A stretch of 64,000 nt of DNA. It comes from Phycisphaerales bacterium (GTDB taxonomy: Bacteria; Planctomycetota; Phycisphaerae; Phycisphaerales; SM1A02). The position numbers and the translations under genes were made by a program. The DNA lies in the NCBI GenBank assembly GCA_009691915.1, contig SIAD01000001.1, positions 248,001-312,000 on the forward strand. The letters run 5' to 3'. The notes below the pieces were generated by a model that searched no databases, was not told the origin of the DNA, and saw only the letters and a list, made by a program, of their open reading frames with translations. This document shows positions 54,325 through 62,811 of this stretch, piece by piece; position 1 is the stretch's first letter; each line of letters opens with the position of its first letter.

Positions 54325-56441
54325 TTGCTCTCCTTCTTCTCGAGGTAATCGCCGAGATTCAATCCGGACTCGGGCTGCTCCATCTGCACATCGAACTCGA
54401 CTCGAGCTGGGTCGACGGCAAGCACATACTTGATGCGGGCGGCGGCGAGTGCCCTCGTGAGCGTGTTCATGATCGCGCGCTCGCGGTAGAGCCGCGGGGC
54501 GACCAGGTACGCGGGAGCTTGTCCGGCTACATCGCTCGCGCTGGCGCGCGACCGCATGAGCATGTCCCAGCGGCGCGCACGGGCCGCACTTATGACGCTG
54601 GCGGCGGCGGCCCCCGCGTCGACGAGGGTTCGCTCGATGACCGCGCGCTTGGCTAGAACCACTGGTGCGGAGGCGCCCAACTCTCGTTCGAGTGAGCGCA
54701 GCGCACGGATCTCCTCCACAGCCGACAGCGCCGCCTGCGGTGTTCCCACGAGTGTCGACAGAGTCGTGTTCTCGATCCGCCGCGCCTCGTCGACAACCTT
54801 CCTCGCGTTCTGCACATCAATCGAGAGTTCCTCGAACATGGCCGCAGCTTCGCCCGCCGGTGGCCGCAGCACTGGGATGAGCACACCCACGACCTCGACC
54901 CCAGACCGTCCGCGATCAAATGCCCCTTGGATCCGGTCCTTGAGTTGCCGCACGATCGAGTCGCCGCTGGGTGAGAGCACCTGATCGATGGTCCTCGTGG
55001 AGAGCAACTGGCTTGCCTCGCGCATAGCCATCGCCTTGAGGGTCCGCTCGCGCATGTCAAGGGCGCTGGTTCGGGAGCGCGAGTCACTTGTGAAGGTGAG
55101 GAAGTCGAGCAGCCCATCTGGCTTGAGTCGGTATTCCAGGACGATGTCCGCATCGACCAGCGCAAACTGACTGGAGACCGGTGATGCGTCAGCGGACTCC
55201 GTAGTTCTCGACGCTGGTGGCAGTGGACTGCCGACGCCTGAGTGGGCATTCGCCAGCACGATGAATGGCGAGCGCTCCGGCTCCCCCTGGGCGTCTACCG
55301 GCCACAGGTTGATGGCCGATGTCTTGAGGAGCTTCGGTCCCAGAACGAGAGTCCTGATCTGGCCGATGTCGTACCGCTCAACCGTCTCGAATGGCCACGG
55401 CCACTTGAAGATGAGCGATCCCTGCGTGACATCGCCCACGATTCGCCCAGCGCGAAGACGAACGGCCTGCTCACCCGGCTCGACAACTAGAACCATCGAC
55501 ATCAATAGAAGGATCGCCACCCCCAAAACCCCGAGGCGAACGACACTGCGCAAGAGGAGCTGGTATCCCCACGAACTCGTGATGTCGAAGCCGAACTGGT
55601 AATTGACCGCCTCGTTGATCGTGCGAACGATCGAGTCGGGCGCTGAGGCGAGGCCCAGAAGCTTGGAGTCGAACGCGGGCCGTGGAACCTCGCCCGACCG
55701 CCGCGGCCGGTAGAGATTGAGGACGAAATTCATGGCGATTTCCGCAGCGACCAATCCGCCGAAGACTGCTATCCCGTAGGCAATCCCCTCCAGGGCCGCC
55801 GGCTTGCGGAACACCTGGAAAACGATCCCTACGGCGATGGCAAGAAGCACAATCGAGATCCCGACCATGGCCCCCGCGCCGCCCCGGAGATTCTGCCAAG
55901 CGGGCTGCCTGGACATCCCCGCGACGAAGCGCGAGAAAATAAATGTCAGCAGTGCCCCGGCCAGACAGACGGCGAGTTGCCATCCGGCATGGGTTCCGAC
56001 GGCAAACTTTGTGGCGTTTCCCTGAGTGTCGTCGAGCCTCGCGAGCCAGGCCAGCGTGGCGTAACAGAAGACGCCCAGCAGCAGCGCGACCGCCAGGCTA
56101 CTGATGGGCATGAGCCACTGGTGCATGAGGCGGAGACGGTTGGCCGCCGCGAGGCTCGCCTCGCGCTCCCCCTCGAAGACACTTGCCGCGCCCCCACGCT
56201 GCGACTCGATCTCGTCATTCTCAAGCGCTTCGATCCGCTCGAGGCGGTGCTGGTGAAAGACGACGGTGAGAGAGAGCCAGACGAGCACGCCAGTGAGGAC
56301 ATAGACCGAGGCGATCAGGATGGAAGTGTCTCCGACCGCACGACCAAAGATCAGAAGGAAGATTCCCAGCGCCGCCTGGAGGAGGAGACCAAAGCCACAG
56401 ACGCGGGTGGCTTGTTGGTATACGAAGTGGTCCTGGGTCAT
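54321..56441 (-). CDS. HflK-like SPFH protein with N-terminal polytopic membrane domain
   Basis: 706 residues. The first 330 hold about seven predicted membrane helices (for example LLLQAALGIFLLIFG, ASVYVLTGVLVWLSL, SLAVALLLGVFCYATL, AVCLAGALLTFIFS, ISIVLLAIAVGIVF). An HflK-like helix and SPFH domain follow (MVLVVEPGEQAVRLRAGRIVG, GSLIFKWPWPFETVE). A long helical region with VEVVGVLIPVLRPP comes next. Canonical HflK has one helix, so the polytopic part is an extra fused domain. First gene of the operon; divergent from the permease at 56594. Confidence 0.88.
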   Translation of the reverse strand: MTQDHFVYQQATRVCGFGLLLQAALGIFLLIFGRAVGDTSILIASVYVLTGVLVWLSLTVVFHQHRLERIEALENDEIESQRGGAASVFEGEREASLAAANRLRLMHQWLMPISSLAVALLLGVFCYATLAWLARLDDTQGNATKFAVGTHAGWQLAVCLAGALLTFIFSRFVAGMSRQPAWQNLRGGAGAMVGISIVLLAIAVGIVFQVFRKPAALEGIAYGIAVFGGLVAAEIAMNFVLNLYRPRRSGEVPRPAFDSKLLGLASAPDSIVRTINEAVNYQFGFDITSSWGYQLLLRSVVRLGVLGVAILLLMSMVLVVEPGEQAVRLRAGRIVGDVTQGSLIFKWPWPFETVERYDIGQIRTLVLGPKLLKTSAINLWPVDAQGEPERSPFIVLANAHSGVGSPLPPASRTTESADASPVSSQFALVDADIVLEYRLKPDGLLDFLTFTSDSRSRTSALDMRERTLKAMAMREASQLLSTRTIDQVLSPSGDSIVRQLKDRIQGAFDRGRSGVEVVGVLIPVLRPPAGEAAAMFEELSIDVQNARKVVDEARRIENTTLSTLVGTPQAALSAVEEIRALRSLERELGASAPVVLAKRAVIERTLVDAGAAAASVISAARARRWDMLMRSRASASDVAGQAPAYLVAPRLYRERAIMNTLTRALAAARIKYVLAVDPARVEFDVQMEQPESGLNLGDYLEKKESK

Positions 56442-56509
56442 CGCGGAGGTCGCAGTGCGTCTTCGGAGAGAGATCGGGAATCCTAGAGGCTAGTCGCTGA
56501 CCGCGCCTC

Positions 56510-56572
56510 CGGCTCGGGTACGACCTCGGACCATCTCTGGTTCGGTCAGCCCTCCGGAGTGCACCCGAGCCG
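56510..56572. repeat. 10-bp inverted repeat between divergent SPFH operon and permease gene
   Basis: CGGCTCGGGT (56510-56519) and ACCCGAGCCG (56563-56572) are perfect inverted copies 43 bases apart. A small ACCA-TCTC-TGGT hairpin (56530-56541) lies between them. The whole intergenic region is 152 bases, and the second arm ends 21 bases before ATG 56594. It could be a shared regulator site or an RNA stem in the permease leader. Confidence 0.5.
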
Positions 56573-56593
56573 CTACCCTTGGAATGCCACTCC

Positions 56594-57631
56594 ATGGTCT
56601 TCCTTGAGCAGTTCATCGCCATCGCCGGGCACACATTCCTCGAGTGCGTGCGGCAGCCGATCACCCTGATCGTCGTAGTCGCCGCGACTCTGCTGGTCTT
56701 CTTGAGCAACCAGTTTGCGGCGTTCACAATGTCGGATGACCAGCGCATGTTTGTCGACCTCGGCCTGTCCACGATCTTCATGGCGGGGGCACTTCTGGCC
56801 GCGTTCCTGGCCACCAGCGTGATCGACCGGGAGATCCACAATCGCACCGTGCTCACCGTCGTCTCCAAGCCCGTGGCGCGGGCAACCTTCATCGTGGGCA
56901 AGTACGGCGGCGTGCTGCTCGCGCTTCTGGCGGCCATCGCCCTGCCGGCGATGGCCTTCTTCCTCGTGGAAGTTCATGGGGTGATGCAGACTGCCGCGAC
57001 CCCAGTCGGCTGGCCGTGCGTCATCTTCGGGGTTGCCGCGACAGCTATCACCATCGGCGCGGCCACATGGTGCAATTTCTTCTACGGGAGGAGTTTTGGG
57101 GCGGTCGCGATAATGCTCGGCGGTCCTCTGCTGCTGATTGCGTATGCACTGAGCCTTCTCTTTGACCCACAATGGAACCTGATCGAGATCTCAAAGGAGT
57201 TCCGTCTGGAACTCTGGGCGGCCGTACTCCTGATGGCGATGGCGCTCGCTGTCCTGACAGCCATCGCCATCGGCGTGAGCACACGGTTCGGTCAGGTCAC
57301 CACCATAGGGATCACCCTAGGCGCGCTGATCCTTGGGCTGCTCTCCGACTGGATCATTGGCCGCAAGGTCCACGATCTCGAACAATCGGCGGCCGTACGC
57401 GAGGCAGCCGGGACCGCGGCCACACTATCTGACCAAGTGCTATTGACCGCCGCTGAGGCGGCCTATTCGGTCGTCCCCAACTTTCAAGTCTTCTGGGTCA
57501 TCGATGCCGTCAACCAAGGGCAGTCGATCCCGTTGGAGTACACCGTGCGGGTCCTCGGGTACGGGGCGCTGATGGTCACGGCGGCACTGGCGCTGGCGAT
57601 CGCGCTCTTTCAGCGGCGTGAGGTCGGCTGA
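56594..57631 (+). CDS. ABC-2 type transporter permease (second)
   Basis: 345 residues, start ATG 56594. N-terminal IAGHTFLECVRQPITLIVVVAATLLVFL is the ABC-2 membrane opening. IDREIHNRTVLTVVSKPVARATFIVGKYGGVLLALL is the coupling-helix landmark shared with the permease at 48661. Six helices are visible, without the large outer insert. No ATPase accompanies it on the plus strand, so it probably uses the ATPase of the divergent operon or one elsewhere. Convergent with the protease-like gene at 57659. Confidence 0.87.
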   Translation: MVFLEQFIAIAGHTFLECVRQPITLIVVVAATLLVFLSNQFAAFTMSDDQRMFVDLGLSTIFMAGALLAAFLATSVIDREIHNRTVLTVVSKPVARATFIVGKYGGVLLALLAAIALPAMAFFLVEVHGVMQTAATPVGWPCVIFGVAATAITIGAATWCNFFYGRSFGAVAIMLGGPLLLIAYALSLLFDPQWNLIEISKEFRLELWAAVLLMAMALAVLTAIAIGVSTRFGQVTTIGITLGALILGLLSDWIIGRKVHDLEQSAAVREAAGTAATLSDQVLLTAAEAAYSVVPNFQVFWVIDAVNQGQSIPLEYTVRVLGYGALMVTAALALAIALFQRREVG

Positions 57632-57658
57632 GTCTGCCTGCGCACCGACACCGGCGCG

Positions 57659-58735
57659 TCAGTTCCCCTGCCGCGACTGCATCTCTTTGATCTGCTCTCT
57701 CATCTCCTTTATCTCCAGCTCGAGTGCCTCGATCGTTCGCTCAGAGACATTGAGCTCATAGATCATGGCTGGCTTAGCCTTCTTGAACCAGTCGATGATC
57801 TTCTGGGTATTGCGGATCCGCGCCTGCAGGAAGCCGATCCCCCCCCCTGAAGTTCCCTCGATATCTCGCTTCTGGATCAGCAGCGGAACTTCGTCGTGCG
57901 CTCCCTTGATGAGTTTCTGCCACTTCGACGCGATCTTCTTGCCCGCGTCGTTGACGGCGAATTTCTCCTGATCGTCGACTCCGAGCTCCTTGAAGAGCTG
58001 CGCCTCTGTGGCCGCGGTCCCTTCTGAAAAACCCGAGTGCTCGGCGGTCGCGGCGCTGAAGTCCAGATTCTCCGTGTTGCTCGAGAGTTTGAAGGCGTGC
58101 TTGTAGTCGTTGTAGAAGGTGACTCGGCCGGTCTTGGGATCCTTGTCGTAGGACAACTCGACGGCCGAATGCACCATCGCCGGGCCGATCTTGGGGTCGC
58201 GTCCGCCCATAGCGCACGCCTCGGCGACGCGCGCTTTCCAATCCTCGCGGACCGCAGCAACCTCGGTCTGACCCGAGAGCATGGTGATCGATCCCAGCGC
58301 CGCCTCGGGCATGAAGTACATCTCGTCTGCGTGGAGTGCCGTAAAGGCTCCTCCTGAGATGGCCTTCTCGATCCACGCCACGAGTCGATGCTTCTGCTTG
58401 ATCCGCAGGAGTGACTCGCTGATCTTGTCTCCTTCGATGACGAGTCCGCCATTCGAGTTGACTCGGAGGATGATCACCTGTCCGGGGCCGATGGCATCGG
58501 CGATCTTTTCGACCTCCTCCATCTCTTCATGTCGAAGTCCGACGCCGACCATTCCATCGAGCGGCAGCACGAACACCTGCGTCTTCTTCTTCACAGCCGT
58601 GTCGCCCGTGACGCTGGTCTTCGCGTCACTCTGCGACGCAGTCCCGGCGGCAGGTTTCTGCGCACTGGCGAAGGGGCATGAGGCCAGCGCGGCCACAGAA
58701 GCGACGACAGCAACACGATGGATCATGGTGTTCAT
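57659..58735 (-). CDS. secreted SppA/ClpP-fold serine protease-like protein
   Basis: 358 residues from ATG 58735 (ATG 58726 also possible). Signal peptide at 1-26 (VAVVASVAALASCPFASA). The crotonase/ClpP-fold core has ILRVNSNGGLVIEGDKI, then AISGGAFTALHADEMYFMPEAALGSIT, where Ser127 aligns with the SppA/NfeD nucleophile (ASGGY...A.....P...GSIG). The C-terminus is a helical segment rich in Glu and Lys (EMREQIKEM). It probably acts on the outer face of the inner membrane. It follows its paralogue by 23 bases and lies next to the SPFH/ABC region. No membrane anchor beyond the signal peptide. Confidence 0.8.
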   Translation of the reverse strand: MNTMIHRVAVVASVAALASCPFASAQKPAAGTASQSDAKTSVTGDTAVKKKTQVFVLPLDGMVGVGLRHEEMEEVEKIADAIGPGQVIILRVNSNGGLVIEGDKISESLLRIKQKHRLVAWIEKAISGGAFTALHADEMYFMPEAALGSITMLSGQTEVAAVREDWKARVAEACAMGGRDPKIGPAMVHSAVELSYDKDPKTGRVTFYNDYKHAFKLSSNTENLDFSAATAEHSGFSEGTAATEAQLFKELGVDDQEKFAVNDAGKKIASKWQKLIKGAHDEVPLLIQKRDIEGTSGGGIGFLQARIRNTQKIIDWFKKAKPAMIYELNVSERTIEALELEIKEMREQIKEMQSRQGN

Positions 58736-58758
58736 GTTGAGTTCGGAGTGACGATGGA

Positions 58759-60069
58759 TCAACCCCCGGTGCCCAGGCCAGGCCCCGCAGGTCCCTTGCC
58801 TGATCCGCCCCCTTTAGTCGGCGCCGACTTGCTTAGTCCGCGGATCCTCTCCTTGATCTTCTCGAGCTCGACCTCCAACTGGAGCTTGCCCGCACCGAAG
58901 GAGCGCGCACGCATCGCGACGGCCGGGTACTTCTTGAAAGCCGCCAGCACCCTCTCAAGAATCGTCCGTGCCTGGCTGAGGTACTTCTTCTCTTCCTTCC
59001 CCGAGGCATTGCCCATCGCCTCCTGGAAGGAGTCGAATGACTTCCGACACTCCTCGAGCGACTTGCGCCATCCGTCGACATACGCGCGGACGAGGGCTTC
59101 GCCGTCGGAGGGAATTCGTTGGAACTCGCGGATCCCGCGCTGAAACATGAGATCCTCGAGCATGGCGCCGTCTTCGTCGGCGACCGTCCCGTCGGAAAGG
59201 CCGAGTTCTTCCGCGCTCTGCGCCGTGAATCCGGCCACGCGGTCAGCCGCGTTGTCCACGACCCACGCCCCCTTGTCGGTGTCGCTCCACACGATGTCGC
59301 GCCCCTTGTAGGTGGCGCTGAGCATCTTCTCCGGCCGCATCATCGCGAGACCGATCACATCGGCGTAGCCGCCAGAGACCAGAAATCCGTTGCAGATCCC
59401 GACAAACGCCTCCTGGAACTTTGCTCGAACTTCGGTGTCCTCGACTTGCGTCCGCTCCTGGATGCGGTTGAGTCCCGCAAGGCGCGCGCGTGATGTCATG
59501 TACATGTCCGGCCAGTAGAGACCGAGCAACGCGCCGTATCCGACCGCATCGCGGATCACCATCACCTGCTCGGCCCCCGACTGCTTCACCGCCTCCTTGA
59601 GCTTGCGCATCCCGTCGCGCATCGAGTCATCTTCGAAGATCCCGCGCTCCGTGGGGTCGTCGCCCATATAGGCAACCTGGTCGACATCCGCCGAGTGGAG
59701 GACGTACACGACGATGTCGGGTTTCTTCTCAGCGATGTCGGCGCTGACCTTCTCGTAGACCATGGGATGGATGTCAAGGCCGAACTGCCCCGTGCCGGGG
59801 AATCCCATCGGAACCACATAGACGCTCTTGACCCTCTCGCTTTCAGCCGCTGGGACGGCGGCACTGTCCTTCGCAGGCGCCTGCGCGGCAGGCGTCGCAG
59901 ACCCGGAGGCTGGCTTCCCTGACGACGGCTTCGTCGCCACTGGCTTCGTCGCCACTGGCTTGGTCGCCTTTGGGGTTGATCCAGGCCTGGACTGGGGCTG
60001 CTGAGCGACGGCATCGACAGCAAGCACTGCGAGGGCAACCGCGGCGGTGAGAATCAGCGGGGATTTCAT
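58759..60069 (-). CDS. secreted SppA/ClpP-fold paralogue lacking the nucleophile Ser
   Basis: 436 residues from ATG 60069. Signal peptide at 1-22, then a Pro/Ala/Lys/Thr-rich linker with short repeats (ATKPVATKPSSGKPASG). The core aligns by position with the neighbouring protease: VVYVLHSADVDQ for the first strand and AVGYGALLGLYWPDMYMTSRARLAGLNRI for the nucleophile strand. Gly177 replaces Ser there, so a classical protease activity is not expected. A helical region follows (about 340-410), with a Gly/Pro-rich C-terminal tail. It is likely a pseudoprotease partner of the downstream gene; the stop is 23 bases before the next start. Confidence 0.72.
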   Translation of the reverse strand: MKSPLILTAAVALAVLAVDAVAQQPQSRPGSTPKATKPVATKPVATKPSSGKPASGSATPAAQAPAKDSAAVPAAESERVKSVYVVPMGFPGTGQFGLDIHPMVYEKVSADIAEKKPDIVVYVLHSADVDQVAYMGDDPTERGIFEDDSMRDGMRKLKEAVKQSGAEQVMVIRDAVGYGALLGLYWPDMYMTSRARLAGLNRIQERTQVEDTEVRAKFQEAFVGICNGFLVSGGYADVIGLAMMRPEKMLSATYKGRDIVWSDTDKGAWVVDNAADRVAGFTAQSAEELGLSDGTVADEDGAMLEDLMFQRGIREFQRIPSDGEALVRAYVDGWRKSLEECRKSFDSFQEAMGNASGKEEKKYLSQARTILERVLAAFKKYPAVAMRARSFGAGKLQLEVELEKIKERIRGLSKSAPTKGGGSGKGPAGPGLGTGG

Positions 60070-60116
60070 GACACCCAGATCATAGTCGGGACCGTCGCAG
60101 GATGACCAACGCCGCT

Positions 60117-61373
60117 TCAACTTTCCCTCGGATTGAGCCTCTCCATGGCGGCGGCCAGCGCCTCTTCTCGAATCGCGAACCTTCCCTCGAGCTGGTCGTC
60201 ATAGAGCGCATGAAGGAGTCCCTTGAAGTGCGGCCCGGGAATCGCGCCCATCTGGATGAGATCCGTCCCGTTGACAAAGGCGGTCGGCGCGAGACCACCG
60301 TGGCAACGATCGAGCTCTTTGACTTCCAGCGCGACTTGAGTACCACACTCCGGTTCCACGGTCGTCAGCACGGCAAGACTCGGCAGAAATGTGCAACGGG
60401 ACGCAAGTCGCTTGCGTGCGCTGGTGCGCGCGCTTCCCCAACTCGACCGGATGGTCTCGATGGTGTCGAGTGACTCGGCAAGGTCATCGCTCTCGCGGTT
60501 GGAAAGCATGAGCGCGCGGCTCCAGTCACCGCCGCCGGATTCTGGAGTTCGCCCTTGACGGTCGAGACGCCATGCCGCCAGGGATGCAAAGAGCGGAACC
60601 GACGGTCCAACGCCGGCAAGTCGCGCCAGAGATCCCGTTGAAGAAGGCTCTATGAGACATCCCGCGTCGAGCCGCCAGCGCTCAACGAGTTCGGCCGCGT
60701 GCGCCCTCGTGTGGTGGTCCATCATCCTCCTGATCTCGACTCCGATGCGTTCGCGGCTCACCGCCATGAGATCGTGCGCGTAGCGCGTCACTGCCGCCTC
60801 TGTCGCCGGATCGATCGAGAGCGAGAAGCGTGCCGCAAAGCGGGCGGCCCTCAGGGTGCGCAGCCGATCCTCGCACATCCGCCGATCGGGATTCTCGATC
60901 GCGCGGAGGACGCGCGCCTCGATATCCCGCTTCCCACCGACGAAGTCGATGACTTCCCCCGTCGCAGGATCTTGGAACAGTCCATTGATCGAGAAATCCC
61001 GTCTCAGGGCATCGCGCTGTGCATCGCCGAACTCGACCTGTGAGGGGCGACGGCCGTCCGCGTACGCCCCCTCGGTCCGGAAGGTGGCCACTTCAATCGT
61101 GCGTCCTCCCAGAGTGACGAGCATGACCCCGAATGATTCGCCCACACCTCGAGAAGATCGAAAAACCGCGCGTATCTCCTCAGGTGTCGCGCTAGTCGCG
61201 ATGTCATAGTCGGTCGGATCAAGTCCCATGATGCTGTCGCGGACGCAACCGCCCGCGAAGTACGCGACATGCCCCCTGTCGCGCAGACGGCCGGCGACGG
61301 CGTACGCCGCCTCGTGTGGCGTCATCACCCGACGGGGACTCTCCGCCCCCGGCGCGTCCGTAGCTCCGCTCAT
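60117..61373 (-). CDS. cca: CCA tRNA nucleotidyltransferase / poly(A) polymerase family
   Basis: 418 residues. The class II nucleotidyltransferase head has FAGGCVRDSIMG and PTDYDIAT (DxD catalytic pair), then RRDFSINGLFQDPATGEVIDFVGGKRDIEARVLRAI and DRLRTLRAARFAARF. Both tRNA-Ser genes here lack encoded CCA, so this activity is needed. It could instead be a poly(A) polymerase or the CC- or A-adding split form. ATG 61373 overlaps the plsC stop (ATGA). Confidence 0.92.
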   Translation of the reverse strand: MSGATDAPGAESPRRVMTPHEAAYAVAGRLRDRGHVAYFAGGCVRDSIMGLDPTDYDIATSATPEEIRAVFRSSRGVGESFGVMLVTLGGRTIEVATFRTEGAYADGRRPSQVEFGDAQRDALRRDFSINGLFQDPATGEVIDFVGGKRDIEARVLRAIENPDRRMCEDRLRTLRAARFAARFSLSIDPATEAAVTRYAHDLMAVSRERIGVEIRRMMDHHTRAHAAELVERWRLDAGCLIEPSSTGSLARLAGVGPSVPLFASLAAWRLDRQGRTPESGGGDWSRALMLSNRESDDLAESLDTIETIRSSWGSARTSARKRLASRCTFLPSLAVLTTVEPECGTQVALEVKELDRCHGGLAPTAFVNGTDLIQMGAIPGPHFKGLLHALYDDQLEGRFAIREEALAAAMERLNPRES

Positions 61374-62053
61374 GACAGCCAAGCCTCTGACGCTCCCTCA
61401 CTCTGACGGCAGCCGGACGCGGCCCCGAGCCGACCGCGACAGTGACGCATCAGCCGCTCGACGCGCAGGCGCAGAGTCTCGAGCCCAGCATCCGGTTCCG
61501 AAAGGAGTTGATCGCGCTCCTCCTCCGGGATCGGTTCGCCAATCGCAGCCCAGATCCGTCCGTTCCACTGAGGCCACTTCTGGCCCCTGGGCCAGACCTG
61601 GAACGCGCCGTCGATCCCCATGGGCACGATGGCCGCATTCGACTTGCGCAGAAGAAACTCGACGCCTCGGCGGAATGGCTTGACTTCACCATCGACGGAG
61701 CGCGTTCCCTCGGGGTAGAGCATTACCGTGCGACCGTGGGCAAGTTCGTCGAGCCCGGTCCTGATCGCGTCCATGTTCCCTCCGCCCTCGCGCACCGAGA
61801 TGCACCCAACGCGGCGAAGCACGAGTCCGAGCAGCGGATTTCGGAACAGGCTCTCCTTGGCCATCGGGCGCGGCGCGCGGTCCGTCACCGCAATCCCGTG
61901 AATCATGGGATCGAGCAGCGACTGGTGATTGGCCACGAAGATGACCGGCCCGGTGTGCGGAATGCGCCAGCGACCCTCGACACGGAAGCGATATCTCCAA
62001 GACATCGCCGCTTGACAGGCGCACACGGCGAGGTCCCACTGCGCCACACGCAT
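61370..62053 (-). CDS. plsC: 1-acyl-sn-glycerol-3-phosphate acyltransferase family protein
   Basis: 227 residues from ATG 62053; a GTG at 62122 would add 23 residues and overlap cmk. Acyltransferase motifs are intact: NHQSLLDPM (HxxxxD), the GxxFIDR-like GCISVRE, YPEGTRS, and VPMGIDGAF. It makes phosphatidic acid at the inner membrane. Only weak hydrophobic segments are seen, so it is probably peripherally or monotopically bound. Downstream of cmk, overlapping cca. Confidence 0.9.
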   Translation of the reverse strand: MRVAQWDLAVCACQAAMSWRYRFRVEGRWRIPHTGPVIFVANHQSLLDPMIHGIAVTDRAPRPMAKESLFRNPLLGLVLRRVGCISVREGGGNMDAIRTGLDELAHGRTVMLYPEGTRSVDGEVKPFRRGVEFLLRKSNAAIVPMGIDGAFQVWPRGQKWPQWNGRIWAAIGEPIPEEERDQLLSEPDAGLETLRLRVERLMRHCRGRLGAASGCRQSEGASEAWLS

Positions 62054-62097
62054 GATTCCGGCCCCAGGAGCACGGCGCCGATGATCAAGCAGCGCGA

Positions 62098-62811
62098 TCA
62101 CACCAGTCCCCCGCAGCCGCACCCCACCGCCGAGGCGGGGACGCGGGCGCGGACAACTCGTTCGAGCTCCTCCAGCACTTGCGCAAAGGACAGATCGCTA
62201 GTGTCTATGGAGACCGCACCGCTAGGACGCGCGAGCGGCCCATCGCGCCGACCTCGATCAGAGGCGTCGCGCGCCGAGATGTCCGCCATCACCTCATGAT
62301 CGTTTACACAGAGTCCGTGGCAACGCAACTCCTCCGCGCGCCGATGAGCCCTCACCTCGGGTCGCGCATCGAGCCAGAGTCGCACGGCCGCGTCGGGAAA
62401 CACAACACTTCCCTGATCGCGCCCCTCGGTGATGAGGCGAGCGTGCTGCGCCGCCACGGCGCGCTGGGCCTCGACCATGCGCGCACGCACGGCAGTGTGC
62501 GAGGCCACTTCGGAGACAATCCTGGTCACATCTTCATCACGGATGCGTTCGTGGACATCGCGCGAACCCAGGCGCACGATCGGCGGGCGCGACGAGAAGT
62601 CGACCACCAGTTCGCACCGATCCATCTCTGCAACGATGCCGGGCCCGTTCGACGGCGCGATCGCCCGTTCAATCGCCAGCAACGCGACCGCGCGGTACAT
62701 AGCACCGGTGTCCAGCATGTCGAAGCCGAGCCGCAGCGCGAGCGCTGCGGCCGCTGACGATTTCCCCGTCCCAGCTGGTCCATCGATCGTGATCACGATC
62801 CCCGGCTTCAT
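62098..62811 (-). CDS. cmk: (d)CMP kinase
   Basis: 237 residues. P-loop GPAGTGKSS at the N-terminus, LDTGAMYRAVALLA, EGRDQGSVVFPDA (family EGRDIGTVVFPxA) and a lid-like ARDASDRGRRDGPL segment. It phosphorylates CMP/dCMP for nucleotide recycling. The tail is slightly long and ends in a Cys/Gly-rich GCGCGGLV not typical of the family. ATG 62811 overlaps the stop of the TIM-barrel gene upstream. Confidence 0.93.
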   Translation of the reverse strand: MKPGIVITIDGPAGTGKSSAAAALALRLGFDMLDTGAMYRAVALLAIERAIAPSNGPGIVAEMDRCELVVDFSSRPPIVRLGSRDVHERIRDEDVTRIVSEVASHTAVRARMVEAQRAVAAQHARLITEGRDQGSVVFPDAAVRLWLDARPEVRAHRRAEELRCHGLCVNDHEVMADISARDASDRGRRDGPLARPSGAVSIDTSDLSFAQVLEELERVVRARVPASAVGCGCGGLV

